From Fen-1362 sp049516395 (GTDB lineage Bacteria; Planctomycetota; Phycisphaerae; Sedimentisphaerales; Anaerobacaceae), in NCBI GenBank assembly GCA_049516395.1, contig JBEKTD010000003.1, forward strand, positions 1 to 64,000: 64,000 nucleotides of DNA. The letters run 5' to 3'. Made by a program: the position numbers and the translations under genes. The notes beneath the pieces are model-generated. The model did no database searches. It was not told the DNA's origin and was given only the letters and a program-made list of their open reading frames with translations. Below, one piece after another: positions 24,862 to 34,119 of this stretch (within the stretch, counting starts at the first letter, position 1; each line of letters begins with the position of its first letter).

Positions 24862-25371
24862 TCAATAGTAATACTTGAACGTCAAATCAACGTCCCATGC
24901 GTCGGGCTGGCCCTTGTTTTTTCTGAAGTTTATCTTCGTGCATTGAAGGCCCGACCAGTGTTGCTGTATCGAGGACAGGAACCTGGCGGCCTTTGCTATC
25001 TCCACGCCCTTCAGCGAAACGTTGGCGGACTGGGTTTTCTGCCCTTCGGATTTAAGAATCACGCCCGAAGACAGTTTATAGTTGTTGGCGGAAACTGAGC
25101 AGAATTCAGCGGCATTCTGGACGGCGGTCGCGTAATCGAATCCGGCTGACGCCTCTTTCCCCTTGGTTGCGTTCAGGCGCTCCGGGTCGGCTGCAATAAG
25201 CTCCTCCATTAGCGGTTGCGACTTCTGATACTGCTCTGCGTCGTTATTATAGTTTGCACGGGCGCCGGGAAGATAAACACCCCATATAATTGCCGGCCAA
25301 AGCGCCGCCAGGGAAGGAACGAGTATGTAATAAAACATCGGGTTTTTATATATTTCTTTTATGTCTTTCAT
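24862..25371 (-). CDS. gspM: Type II secretion GspM-like protein
   Basis: A 169-residue protein. One membrane segment near the N-terminus (YYILVPSLAALWPAIIWGVYL) is followed by a periplasmic domain. The layout (short cytoplasmic tail, one helix, ferredoxin-like domain) and the last position after the GspL-like gene match GspM/PilO-type assembly-platform proteins. It overlaps the upstream gene by four bases. Sequence identity to textbook GspM is low, so the call rests largely on gene order. Confidence 0.6.
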   Translation of the reverse strand: MKDIKEIYKNPMFYYILVPSLAALWPAIIWGVYLPGARANYNNDAEQYQKSQPLMEELIAADPERLNATKGKEASAGFDYATAVQNAAEFCSVSANNYKLSSGVILKSEGQKTQSANVSLKGVEIAKAARFLSSIQQHWSGLQCTKINFRKNKGQPDAWDVDLTFKYYY

Positions 25372-26855
25372 TGGCCGCCTCCGCCTTGCTTTGTGGTGGG
25401 TTCAACCGTTACGCCAAAGGTGCTGCGACCCCCGTCGGTGCTGATACGCTGCTGGAGAACGTTTAAGCCGGTCTTTTTGAGGGCATCGAACATCTTCAGG
25501 GTATTTTCCGGGCTGGGCGTGTTGCCGTTGATTGTAATCATCTTGTCGGTTATGGTAACGGTCTCGATATTGAGACCCGTGGTCGCGGCGCACTTGTTCA
25601 ATGCCGCAAGCACAAGGGCAAGTTTGGCCGTGACGGCTTCTTCACCGGTAAGAGAAAAACCTTTTTGCGCCTCCTTGATACGCCGTAGCGCCGTGGAGAT
25701 TTTTCTCGTCGCCTCTTTTGTTTTGCTCGGCATCTTCTCCCCGAACATTACCGCCGAAAAATCCTTCGCAAATTTCGCCCCCAATTTGGCGCGATACTGG
25801 TTGAACTGCACCGCCTGCATCAGGCCGTATAGTCCGACGGCGAACATAAGAATGACTGCCGCAACCGCAAAAAACTTAAGTGTCTGCTGCAAACGCAGCT
25901 TCCTGCCCTGGTAGGGCATAAAATCGCTGCGGAAATTGGTGCCGTGAGACCCGTCGAGCTGCGCAATCGCCGCGCCGTAAGCGATTGCGAATTCGACGGC
26001 ATCGGGACAGTCCGCGATTGCGTCGGCGGATACTTTCGCCAACCCTGTTATGTCAATACGACTGGTTTCAACGGCAATTTTCCTGGCGATGTCGTCGCAG
26101 TTCACCGAATCTGCTGTATCAAAAATTTCGAGACGATTCGCAGTCCCGGCGGTTTGCAGCAGCGCGGTGCTCATTGAAACCTGCTTTGTCAGCATCTCAT
26201 TCCTGTTTTGCGAGGGGCTCAGAAGGAACGTTCGCATCGAGGTTGCCGGCGTCGGGGATATCCCCTGCCAGGGCGAAGAAACGGGCGAGATAAAATAGCC
26301 GTTTCTCCGGGACAAAAATGCGAACAACGGGCGAACGTCGCCAGACAAAGACGCGCTCTGGCAGACAAACCTTGCCAGGCAGCTTACGTCCGGCTCCACG
26401 CTGAACGGGTCTATGTTATTGCTTTGCAGCGCGCCGAGCAAATCAGACATCATCTGTTTTTGCGCCGTGAAGGCGCTGATGTCCGCGCCGGTCTGGTCGG
26501 TCGAATTTATTTTGAACGCGATTGCGACGTTCGTCGCGTCGGTGCCGAGGGCCTCTTCCGTGTCAAAGCGGACTGTCTGCGTGATTTTCCTGACGTCGGA
26601 GAACTCGCTGTGGATACTGTGCTGCATAAACATCGCGCAGTCCAGGGCAACCGCTGCCTCAGCAAATTTAATCTGCTTTTCGGCGCATACGGCCGCGATG
26701 CGCTGGGCCAGCGACTGGAAAGTCGGCTGTTCGGATTGTTCCGGCGAAACACCAAAACAGCCCACGAGCTTTCTCTCACGGCCCTGCACGTCCAGGCAAA
26801 CAACCGTCGCGCGGTCTTTGGCCAGATATATTCCCAAAAAATTCCCGGGTTGCAC
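25368..26855 (-). CDS. gspL: Type II secretion GspL/PilM-PilN-like platform protein
   Basis: A 495-residue protein. The N-terminal ~320 residues resemble the actin-like cytoplasmic domain of GspL/PilM (FLGIYLAKDRATVVCLDVQG at the start; FAIAYGAAIAQLDG near the end of the domain). One membrane segment follows (FFAVAAVILMFAVGLYGLM), then a periplasmic coiled coil and a small PilN-like domain. It links the GspE ATPase to the inner-membrane platform. It overlaps gspM by four bases and sits downstream of gspK. The C-terminus is G/Q-rich. Confidence 0.72.
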   Translation of the reverse strand: MQPGNFLGIYLAKDRATVVCLDVQGRERKLVGCFGVSPEQSEQPTFQSLAQRIAAVCAEKQIKFAEAAVALDCAMFMQHSIHSEFSDVRKITQTVRFDTEEALGTDATNVAIAFKINSTDQTGADISAFTAQKQMMSDLLGALQSNNIDPFSVEPDVSCLARFVCQSASLSGDVRPLFAFLSRRNGYFISPVSSPWQGISPTPATSMRTFLLSPSQNRNEMLTKQVSMSTALLQTAGTANRLEIFDTADSVNCDDIARKIAVETSRIDITGLAKVSADAIADCPDAVEFAIAYGAAIAQLDGSHGTNFRSDFMPYQGRKLRLQQTLKFFAVAAVILMFAVGLYGLMQAVQFNQYRAKLGAKFAKDFSAVMFGEKMPSKTKEATRKISTALRRIKEAQKGFSLTGEEAVTAKLALVLAALNKCAATTGLNIETVTITDKMITINGNTPSPENTLKMFDALKKTGLNVLQQRISTDGGRSTFGVTVEPTTKQGGGGQ

Positions 26856-26935
26856 TTTAAGTCAGCTCCTTACTGCATTTAACCTCTGGCGTATAATGTA
26901 TAGCGAATTTTTCCCCGCTATATCCTATCCGTCGT

Positions 26936-28282
26936 TTAACCGCTAAAAACAGCGACCTTTTGAATCTTGCCGCCGTTTTTCATCACAACCACGATTGCCG
27001 AGACCTTTGCTGCGCCGTTTACCGCCGTAACGTGTATCGAAAACGTGTTGCTGCTCGTGGTAATATATGGGTTGCATTTGTCGATTGAGTCGGAGAACTT
27101 GAACAGCTCTTTTTTAAGCTCCTCAATATTTTCGAACGGCTTTTCGCGTCTGTTTTTTATGATTTCGTCGGTAATTTGCTGGGCATCGCCGCCGAATGTA
27201 AATGCGGCTTCCAGAACATTTCTGGGCGCCGAGTTTATATTAACCTGGGTCGTCCCCCATAATCCCATATACTTCAGCGCCGACTCTTTTCTGGTTTCGC
27301 TTGTAATTGTGGGTTCGGCGAGTATTTGCAGGTCGAGCAGGGAGCTGTGGAAGAGTTTCGAAAAATCTCCGGTTTGAATAACCATAGAATCCGTCGGCGA
27401 AACCGCTGTCGTCTTATAAGCGGTTCTATTCGCTCTTGCGCTTCGCCCGGCGGGATTTTGGGCTCCGGTTGTTACGGCCGCCCTTTGTACAACCGGCTTG
27501 AATTCAACCTTGAACGGTTTTATTGAAGCTATCTGCTTTAACTGGTCCCCGACGGTTTTTATCCTGTCGGAATCGTATCCCATCCACTCAAAGAAGGTCT
27601 GCATGCCCGCCTGTGACTCACGCTGGACTTTTTCATTATCGATGATGGCCCACCCGGCAGGATATTTCGCGTTTTCATCTTCGGTCTCAATTTTTATGTG
27701 CGTCGAGCCGATGTCAAATTCCACCGGCTCCGTCACAAAAGGCCAGGACGGACCATAAGGCCCCCGTATCTTTAAATTGTTAATGTCATTTACCTCGGCT
27801 ATGTTCGAATCAGCGGTATATTTCCCGTTTGAGTCGTTGGCTTCAAGAGAGGTTGCCGTACTTCCGCCTTTGTCCAGGCCCTCCGAATCCGCTTGTTTTT
27901 TGGCAAGTTCTACCGCCCATTGTTCAACCAACTGGCTATACTCCTGCTCGCTGAGATGGAAAAGGTCGGAAAAATCCGGCTCATTGGGACGGGAAATCAA
28001 CTTAATGTCGTTAATGTCCTCCAGTGCGGCCAATGCGTATTTTAACGCCGAATCACGGGCGTAACAGGCGTTGGTGTAATCGACGATGTAACTGTCCCTG
28101 TGCCGCTGAGACGCCACCCGGCTGGCTAAAGTGTATCCAAGCGTCACAAGAACCAGCAGCACTACCATTGTCATCAGAAGCACAATTCCGCTTGTACGAA
28201 CCGACGGTTCGGCCCCTTGTGTGGTTCGGCTATCGTGATTTTGCGAACAACCGTTCATAAAATCATTCTTGTCCTTCTTCAC
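26936..28282 (-). CDS. gspK: Type II secretion minor pseudopilin GspK
   Basis: A 448-residue protein. A hydrophobic pilin-type helix near the N-terminus (GIVLLMTMVVLLVLVTLGYTL) is followed by a large soluble domain and then the helix-hairpin-helix NINSAPRNVLEAAFTFGGD / NIEELKKEL that marks GspK. GspK caps the pseudopilus tip with GspI and GspJ. The leader is long (~30 residues) and lacks the canonical F-T-L-x-E motif, as is usual for this subunit. Its start overlaps the end of gspJ by four bases. Confidence 0.85.
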   Translation of the reverse strand: MKKDKNDFMNGCSQNHDSRTTQGAEPSVRTSGIVLLMTMVVLLVLVTLGYTLASRVASQRHRDSYIVDYTNACYARDSALKYALAALEDINDIKLISRPNEPDFSDLFHLSEQEYSQLVEQWAVELAKKQADSEGLDKGGSTATSLEANDSNGKYTADSNIAEVNDINNLKIRGPYGPSWPFVTEPVEFDIGSTHIKIETEDENAKYPAGWAIIDNEKVQRESQAGMQTFFEWMGYDSDRIKTVGDQLKQIASIKPFKVEFKPVVQRAAVTTGAQNPAGRSARANRTAYKTTAVSPTDSMVIQTGDFSKLFHSSLLDLQILAEPTITSETRKESALKYMGLWGTTQVNINSAPRNVLEAAFTFGGDAQQITDEIIKNRREKPFENIEELKKELFKFSDSIDKCNPYITTSSNTFSIHVTAVNGAAKVSAIVVVMKNGGKIQKVAVFSG

Positions 28283-29130
28283 CTGCCTGTCCCATTGCCA
28301 CTGCCTATTGGCCTGTTGGCATCTGCTGCGGGTTGGTTGATATCTGCCGGTTTATTGGCGTCGCCTGACCTGTTGGCATCAGCTTGGTTGACATCAGCAG
28401 GTATGGTAAATGCGGGCCTGCGGGTCCTGTCAACAGCAATAGTGCGAACAATCTTTTCCTCTTCGGGAACGTCAAAGACGCCGCTTACTGTCTTATACGG
28501 CTGAGCAAATGACATTGTAATCCGGACCGCCGGCGGAATACCTTCCGTCCACCGGTCCAATGGCGTTTCGCCTTTGGGAACTTCGATTTTGAAAAAAGTT
28601 ATACCACTGCAAATCAGCACAAAAACCTCTCGCTGCCACGGTTCTTTCTGGTTGTCGAGCAGTGCGTCTTCCATCGCGATTCCGGAATGGCTTCGATACA
28701 AGGTAAGCAGTCCGCTGCCCGGGTCAATGCTGCTTTGCCAGACAATTTTTTCAAGCGTTTGCTGCTGGTCTTTGGCGTCGTTAATCGGCCTGAATATTTC
28801 CAGTTTTGCGGCAGATAAACCGTCCTGCAGTTTGTTTAAGATATCAATTTGAGTCCCCTGGCCTTCGCCCACAACCCGGTCGAGGTCTTCGGCTATTCGC
28901 TGAAAAACCTCGCGAGGCAGACGGTTGCTTTCCAGCTTGTTGATAACCGCGGCCGAGCCGCTTTGCCCTTTGTTATATAGGGCCAGAACCGCCAGCAGCA
29001 CCATTGTTCCGACGGTCAGGGCGGCGAGCATCTCCACGAGCGTGAAAGCCCGTTTATAAGAACGCGTTTTATTATCGATTGATTCCATATCGGTTACAAA
29101 CTGCCTGCTACGAGCCTCGTAATAAATCAT
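28279..29130 (-). CDS. gspJ: Type II secretion minor pseudopilin GspJ
   Basis: A 283-residue prepilin. The processing site is KRAFTLVEMLAALTVGTMVL: the +1 F and +5 E are present, but position -1 is Ala rather than Gly. The soluble domain includes PREVFQRIAEDLDRVVG and SGITFFKIEVP, typical of GspJ. The C-terminus is D/A/N/P-rich with repeats of a DANRS/DANKP/DANRP type. It overlaps both neighbours, so the operon is tightly packed. Confidence 0.82.
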   Translation of the reverse strand: MIYYEARSRQFVTDMESIDNKTRSYKRAFTLVEMLAALTVGTMVLLAVLALYNKGQSGSAAVINKLESNRLPREVFQRIAEDLDRVVGEGQGTQIDILNKLQDGLSAAKLEIFRPINDAKDQQQTLEKIVWQSSIDPGSGLLTLYRSHSGIAMEDALLDNQKEPWQREVFVLICSGITFFKIEVPKGETPLDRWTEGIPPAVRITMSFAQPYKTVSGVFDVPEEEKIVRTIAVDRTRRPAFTIPADVNQADANRSGDANKPADINQPAADANRPIGSGNGTGR

Positions 29131-30067
29131 CTATTTGTTTCTTCAGCTCCGGGTCTATATTATTATCGTCCGGAGCCGTCTGTTCGGCATCCGATGAATC
29201 GTTACCCGGCTGCGCCTGCGACCCGGGCTCCCCTGGTTTCTGCGAATCCGATGTTGGTGTTGTCGCCTTGTCCGCAGTCGCTTTCTTTGGCTTGGTAATT
29301 GACAATTCCGGGTATTCTGTCAATGTGCTTTGCATATCCTCTTCCGTCGGGTTGCCGTCGGTTTGCAGGTACAGGTCCAGCCACGGCTTAAGATATTCGC
29401 CTGCGTCCGTCATCGGCATACCGTTTTTTACCCACTGCCTTATGGTTTCGACAGTAACGCCGGCAAATTCCGCCGCAAGCTCTTCCGTCGCGATGATATG
29501 TTTGGCGAGCTGTTGTTTCTGGAGTTCCAGCTTTTGCGTCAACTGCGCCATCTGCGTATTGCTAAGTTTGGTAAGCCAGTTGATTAGCTCGACATTTTGG
29601 GGCTCGCCGGATGTATCGGTATATTCCGCCGAGCATACCGCGCGCACCCACATATTTGATGTCGCCGGTTCATAAAAACTCTCGATGGTGGTCTGCCAGC
29701 GGATGTCCGGGAATTTTTCGCTTATGCCGTATTCGGTCGTTTCCTGAACGGAATCCAAACCAAGTATCTGTTCCATATTTTCGCGGGCCATTTCAAAGGC
29801 ACGCATACGCTGAATCGAGTCCGCTGCGGAAGCCGTGCATCGCTCCAGAACTACCCAGACACTTATGCCGATAAACGCCAGCAGGGTAACAGCGGCCATG
29901 CTTTCTATCAGCGTAAATGCCCGATGACGGAAGGCGGAGGACTGAGGATGGAGAACGGTCAGCCGTTTTCTGTCTTCTGCCTGCCCTGCGTAGCCCTTTG
30001 GGCGAAGCGGGGTCATCTGCCTTCTGTCCTCCGTTTTCTGTCCTCTGTTTTCAGAACGGCAGTTCAT
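29108..30067 (-). CDS. gspI: Type II secretion pseudopilin, GspI-like, with repeat-derived leader
   Basis: A 319-residue prepilin with the site HRAFTLIESMAAVTLLAFIG (Ala at -1). The ~50-residue leader before the site is encoded by word-like repeats (CTGTCCTCTG and GAAGACAG variants). An internal start at residue 18 would shorten it. The soluble part is larger than usual for GspI (~120) and ends in a P/D/T/Q-rich tail (TPTSDSQKPGEPGSQAQPGN), so the exact subtype is uncertain. It overlaps gspJ by 23 bases and gspH by 17. Confidence 0.75.
   Translation of the reverse strand: MNCRSENRGQKTEDRRQMTPLRPKGYAGQAEDRKRLTVLHPQSSAFRHRAFTLIESMAAVTLLAFIGISVWVVLERCTASAADSIQRMRAFEMARENMEQILGLDSVQETTEYGISEKFPDIRWQTTIESFYEPATSNMWVRAVCSAEYTDTSGEPQNVELINWLTKLSNTQMAQLTQKLELQKQQLAKHIIATEELAAEFAGVTVETIRQWVKNGMPMTDAGEYLKPWLDLYLQTDGNPTEEDMQSTLTEYPELSITKPKKATADKATTPTSDSQKPGEPGSQAQPGNDSSDAEQTAPDDNNIDPELKKQIDDLLRGS
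29925..30062. repeat. Word-like repeat tract (CTGTCCTCCGTTTTC type) inside the gspI start
   Basis: Tandem variants such as GACGGAAGGCGGAGGACTG, CTGTCTTCTGCCTGCC and CTGTCCTCCGTTTTCTGTCC make up the leader-coding region of gspI. Related tracts lie at 30569-30664 and 57661-57709. Confidence 0.7.
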
Positions 30068-30653
30068 CTTTTCTCCTTGGCCAGACGATTTGCGCTTCGC
30101 CCTCCTGTAAACGAACGATATTACTCATCCGGTCAACAACAATCGACCAGCTCTGCCCTTCAGAATCGATAAGCACGATTATGCCGCCGAACTGCCATCC
30201 CGCCCGGCTTGCCCGAAACTTCGCTTTGTCCTCGTTTGTATATTGCCCGTCGTCAAACAAAACGTATGAAATCCTGCAGTTGTTGCCGAAATCCTCCTGG
30301 GCGATTATTTCTTCATCAAGAACGTCTGCCAGATTGGAAGATGAAATCTCACGCAGAAGATAGCTCTGCTGAGGGATATCAATAATAACTTCGTATCTTT
30401 TGTTACTCTGGCCGGCGCTCGTAACTGCGGATTCGAGGGCAGAGACAAGCCCCTGGCTTTTGGCCTTGAAAGAATTTTTGGTAATAACGCCCTTCAGATT
30501 GGTTGCCGCCATCAATATCAGCAGCGAGACGATAATAATAACAACCATCGACTCCGCAAGCGTAAAAGCCCGGTGACGGAGGACGGAGGACGAATAACAG
30601 ACATTCAGCCTCTGTCTTCTGTCTTCTGTCCGTTGTCTTTTGTCTTCCGTCAT
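30051..30653 (-). CDS. gspH: Type II secretion pseudopilin GspH-like with repeat-derived leader
   Basis: A 200-residue prepilin with the processing site HRAFTLAESMVVIIIVSLLI (Ala at -1). The ~27-residue leader (TEDKRQRTEDRRQRL) is entirely repeat-encoded, and there is no alternative ATG or GTG before the cleavage site. The soluble domain contains GQSNKRYEVIIDIPQQSYLL and a C-terminal pattern typical of GspH. GAGGG lies about 10 bases before the ATG. It stacks between the major pseudopilin and GspI in the pseudopilus. Confidence 0.8.
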   Translation of the reverse strand: MTEDKRQRTEDRRQRLNVCYSSSVLRHRAFTLAESMVVIIIVSLLILMAATNLKGVITKNSFKAKSQGLVSALESAVTSAGQSNKRYEVIIDIPQQSYLLREISSSNLADVLDEEIIAQEDFGNNCRISYVLFDDGQYTNEDKAKFRASRAGWQFGGIIVLIDSEGQSWSIVVDRMSNIVRLQEGEAQIVWPRRKDELPF

Positions 30654-30664
30654 CCGTATTCTGC
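30569..30664. repeat. Word-like repeat tract inside the gspH start
   Basis: GACGGAGGACGGAGGACG on the left and CTGTCTTCTGTCTTCTGTCC, TTTGTCTTCCGTCATCC on the right. Both halves lie in the leader-coding region of gspH or just upstream. Confidence 0.7.
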
Positions 30665-30670
30665 CCTCTG

Positions 30671-31135
30671 CTAATCGGCGTCCGTGCTGCGAAGGTCGGC
30701 GTTGATTCCCTCGCCACCTTCCTCACCGTCCGCTCCATAGCTGATAATGACGAAGGGTTTGCCGCTTTCAGGGGACAATTGATACACGAAATCGTGTCCC
30801 CAGGCATCCTTAGGCAGCGACGTTGTTTCGAGGTAGCCGCCCGTGTTCCAGCCGGTTACATCAGTGGGCTGCTCGATAAGCTCCTGCAGGCCGGCCTCTT
30901 CAGTTGGGTATCGGCCCGTATCCATTTTGAATTGAATTACTGCGCCGTGAAGCATCTTCAGGTTGGCTTTGGTTGACGTAACTTTCGCCCTGTCGATTTT
31001 GCCGACGACGCTGACGGCGACGATGCTTCCCAGAATACCGATAATCAGAATTACGGCCATAACCTCAATAATCGTGAATGCGGCGAAACGACGTCTGCTG
31101 CCGCTGAAATGTGTGCATGATTCTTTCGTAGTCAT
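30671..31135 (-). CDS. gspG: Type II secretion major pseudopilin GspG
   Basis: The ATG at 31135 is preferred (GGAG 7 bases upstream) over the ATG four codons earlier. About 154 residues. It has the processing site FAAFTIIEVMAVILIIGILG (Ala at -1), then the GspG core KANLKMLHGAVIQFKMDTGRYPTEEAGLQEL, and the calcium-site end DAWGHDFVYQLSP / IISYGADGEEGGEG. GspG polymerises into the pseudopilus that pushes substrates through the secretin. The last residues (DLRSTDAD) match the family. Confidence 0.93.
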   Translation of the reverse strand: MTTKESCTHFSGSRRRFAAFTIIEVMAVILIIGILGSIVAVSVVGKIDRAKVTSTKANLKMLHGAVIQFKMDTGRYPTEEAGLQELIEQPTDVTGWNTGGYLETTSLPKDAWGHDFVYQLSPESGKPFVIISYGADGEEGGEGINADLRSTDAD

Positions 31136-31151
31136 AAATGTCTCCAATTTT

Positions 31152-32369
31152 TTACTTAGCTATATCTGAGATTTTCAAAATCGGCAGCAATATCGCAAGG
31201 GCAATGATGCCGACGATTACAGCGATAAAAACAATAATTACCGGTTCGATGATGGCACTCAATCGTTCTATAACAATATCAGTGGATTCTTCGAGCGAAT
31301 CGCTTATGTTTTTGAGCATACTTTCAAGCTCGCCGCTTTTCTCGCCCACTGTTACCATATGGGCAATAGACGGGTCAATAACCCCGCTGTCACGCAAAGG
31401 TGTCGCGACATCCGCGCCCGCAAGAATTCTCTCTCTCGCTTGGTCGATTGCCCGTTTCATCAGTGTGTTACCCGTAACCTCGCCGACTACGCGGAACGAC
31501 TCAGCCATACTCAGGCCCGAACCGAGAAGCGTTGATAAAGTAGATGCGAAACGCGAAACCACTCTCTGCTTGATAAGCGGACCAAATAATGGCAGCGACA
31601 AAATGAATTTGTCCCGCACAAACGCGCCGCGGGGCGTCTTGAAGAACCGCCTTGCTCCCCAGATAGCCGCCACTATACCTGCGATTACGAGCAATACCCA
31701 CCAGCTTGTCATAATGTAGCTTGTGTTCATTAACTGTTTGGTTATCCAGGGCAGCTCCTGTCTGGCAGCGACAAGCTGAGCCCCGATTTTGGGTATGACA
31801 AACGTGGTAAGAATAAGGACTATAATAACGGCAAAAGTCATAAGAATCGCCGGATACACCATAGCGGTAACGATTTTCGATTCAACCTTCTGGCGCTTGC
31901 CCATAAAATTACCGATGGTGGCGAATACAGGCCCCAGCGACCCGGTAACCTCGCCGACTCGCACCATACTGATGTAAATTATGTCGAAATATTCGTCGTA
32001 ATCCTTCATAGCGTCGGTCAGCGATTCGCCCGTAATCACGCGGTCGCGGATATCCGTAAGGGCGGCCTTGAATCTCGTGTCAGGTGCCTGCATAGTCAGC
32101 ACAGTCAGCGCCTCGGTCAGTTTTATCCCTGAGTTAAGAAGCGTGGCCATTTGCCTCGTGAAGTCGATTAGGTTCTTTTTGCTCGTCCTGCTGAAAATCG
32201 ATGCGATAAAGGACCTTCCCTCTTCAGCCGCGCCAAGCTCGGTTATGGCGGTCGGATGAATGTTGCGAACGCGCAACTGTTTGCGGGCGGCATAAGGACT
32301 TTCGGCCGTTACAGTCCCTTTGGCCTTCTTTCCGTCCGCGGCTATCGCTGTGTATGTATATCTTGGCAT
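31152..32369 (-). CDS. gspF: Type II secretion inner-membrane protein GspF
   Basis: A 405-residue polytopic platform protein with the two tandem GspF/PilC domains. Signatures include TRQMATLLNSGIKLTEALTVL and, in the second repeat, STLLGSGLSMAESFRVVGEV; the membrane segments are around residues 170, 220 and 380. The N-terminus MPRYTYTAIAADGKKAKGTV is also typical. It recruits the GspE ATPase and organises pseudopilus assembly. It starts 11 bases after gspE. Confidence 0.95.
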   Translation of the reverse strand: MPRYTYTAIAADGKKAKGTVTAESPYAARKQLRVRNIHPTAITELGAAEEGRSFIASIFSRTSKKNLIDFTRQMATLLNSGIKLTEALTVLTMQAPDTRFKAALTDIRDRVITGESLTDAMKDYDEYFDIIYISMVRVGEVTGSLGPVFATIGNFMGKRQKVESKIVTAMVYPAILMTFAVIIVLILTTFVIPKIGAQLVAARQELPWITKQLMNTSYIMTSWWVLLVIAGIVAAIWGARRFFKTPRGAFVRDKFILSLPLFGPLIKQRVVSRFASTLSTLLGSGLSMAESFRVVGEVTGNTLMKRAIDQARERILAGADVATPLRDSGVIDPSIAHMVTVGEKSGELESMLKNISDSLEESTDIVIERLSAIIEPVIIVFIAVIVGIIALAILLPILKISDIAK

Positions 32370-32380
32370 AACCGAAATCC

Positions 32381-34081
32381 TTACATTACATCGGCTTGTG
32401 TAACCCTAAGCACCTCGGAAACAGTCGTTGTTCCCGCGAGGACCTTTCGAGCACCGTCCATTCTCAGCGTTTGTAATCCCGCGTCTAGCGCGAACTTTTT
32501 TATTGCTCCGGCGGTGGCCCTTTGATAAACAAGATTCTGTATCTCCTCGTTAACCAGCATCAGCTCATAAATACCCGTTCTGCCCCGGTAGCCGGTCTGG
32601 AAACATTTGTCGCATCCGGCTCCGATATAAAATTTGGCCTCCGAAGACGAATCTCCAAGCCCCAGCTCTCTCAGCTCGTGAGGCGCCGGCTTATATTCCT
32701 TTTTGCAATCGGGACAGACCTTTCGCAGCAGCCGCTGCGCCATTATGGCAATCAATGAAGAGCTGACTAAATACGGCTCCACGCCCAGGTCCAGCAACCT
32801 GCTTATCGCGCCTGCCGAATCGTTGGTGTGAAGGGTGCTGAAAACAAGGTGGCCCGTAAGGGATGATTGTATCGCCATTCTCGCTGTTTCCGCGTCACGA
32901 ACCTCGCCGACCATTACCACGTCGGGGTCCTGTCGCAGGATGTGCCTCAGTGCGTTAACAAAGGTAACGCCCTTTTTGCTGGCGACCTGCATCTGGCTTA
33001 TGCCTTCGAGCTGGTATTCTATCGGGTCCTCGACGGTCATAACGTTTTTTTCCGCGGAATTAATGCGATTAAGACAGGCGTAAAGCGTGGTGCTTTTGCC
33101 GCTGCCGGTCGGGCCTGTTACGAAAATGATGCCGTGCGTTCGATTCAGCAGCTTATCAAATCTCTTGAGGTCATCTTCCCAAAGTCCGAGCTGATTCAGC
33201 GTAAGTATGCCTGAGCTTTTGTCTAAAATACGCAGGACGCATCGTTCACCGAAGCTTGTGGGAACCGTGCTGACGCGAAGGTCAATTTCCCGCTGACCGA
33301 GACGGACGCTGCATCGCCCGTCCTGCGGCATTCTTCGTTCTGCTATGTCCATACCTGCCATAACCTTGATACGCGAAACAATCAAAGGCAGGACGTTTCT
33401 GTTCAAACTTAAAGTGTCGTAAAGAATGCCGTCAATACGATAGCGAATTTGTATCTTGTTCTCGTATGGGTGGACGTGAATATCGCTTGCCCTTAACTGC
33501 AGGGCGCGAAAAAGAATGTCGTTGACTAATCGGATAACCGGCGGACGATTAACCACGTCCAGCAGGTCATCTGACCCGGCGACTTCATCGGCAATCTGGT
33601 CGATGTTTTGCGAATCCAATTCCTCCACCACATCGTCTATTACAGTCGTTCGCTGCTCGTATGCAACATCGATAACCGAAGTTATGGCGGCACGAGTGGC
33701 AACACCCGTTCGAACAGACATACCCGTCATCTTCGATATGTTATCGAGCGCGGCAATATCTAATGGCTTGGAAAGCACAACGGTCAGCTCGCCGTTGTCA
33801 TCTTCTTTTTTTATCCCAATCAATGAATGGTGCTGGGCGTATGTCGCAGGGACGGACTGGATAAATTCCGGCGGCACCTGCTTGGCAGGTATCTCGGAAA
33901 AAAATTCATTTCCCAGCGCCGCCGCGAACAAACGCAAAACCTGCTCCTCTGTAAAATTGGGGCAGGCAAGCAGCACCTCGTCGATGCGTTGGCCCGCGGA
34001 ACTCTCCTCCAGGTATTTGGCCAGAACTTCGGCGTCAACTATGCCGGTCCGCTTCGCGGTTTGTATTAAAAGCTCTTTCAT
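32381..34081 (-). CDS. gspE: Type II secretion ATPase GspE
   Basis: A 566-residue ATPase. The N-terminal GspE N1-type domain (EEQVLRLFAAALG) is followed by the catalytic core with Walker A GPTGSGKST, the Asp and His boxes (MTVEDPIEYQ; TGHLVFSTLHTNDS), Walker B (QDPDVVMVGEVRD) and the four-cysteine zinc site CPDCKKEYK...CDKC. It powers pseudopilus extension. It lies between gspD and gspF in the operon. Confidence 0.96.
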   Translation of the reverse strand: MKELLIQTAKRTGIVDAEVLAKYLEESSAGQRIDEVLLACPNFTEEQVLRLFAAALGNEFFSEIPAKQVPPEFIQSVPATYAQHHSLIGIKKEDDNGELTVVLSKPLDIAALDNISKMTGMSVRTGVATRAAITSVIDVAYEQRTTVIDDVVEELDSQNIDQIADEVAGSDDLLDVVNRPPVIRLVNDILFRALQLRASDIHVHPYENKIQIRYRIDGILYDTLSLNRNVLPLIVSRIKVMAGMDIAERRMPQDGRCSVRLGQREIDLRVSTVPTSFGERCVLRILDKSSGILTLNQLGLWEDDLKRFDKLLNRTHGIIFVTGPTGSGKSTTLYACLNRINSAEKNVMTVEDPIEYQLEGISQMQVASKKGVTFVNALRHILRQDPDVVMVGEVRDAETARMAIQSSLTGHLVFSTLHTNDSAGAISRLLDLGVEPYLVSSSLIAIMAQRLLRKVCPDCKKEYKPAPHELRELGLGDSSSEAKFYIGAGCDKCFQTGYRGRTGIYELMLVNEEIQNLVYQRATAGAIKKFALDAGLQTLRMDGARKVLAGTTTVSEVLRVTQADVM

Positions 34082-34119
34082 TTACATTTCACGAATACTG
34101 CTTTAACATTTTCCCACGG

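Noticed and set aside
26208..26882. Long open frame opposite gspL
   Set aside because: Shadow of a high-GC gene: the minus-strand frame has clear domain structure, this one is R/A/G-rich with none.
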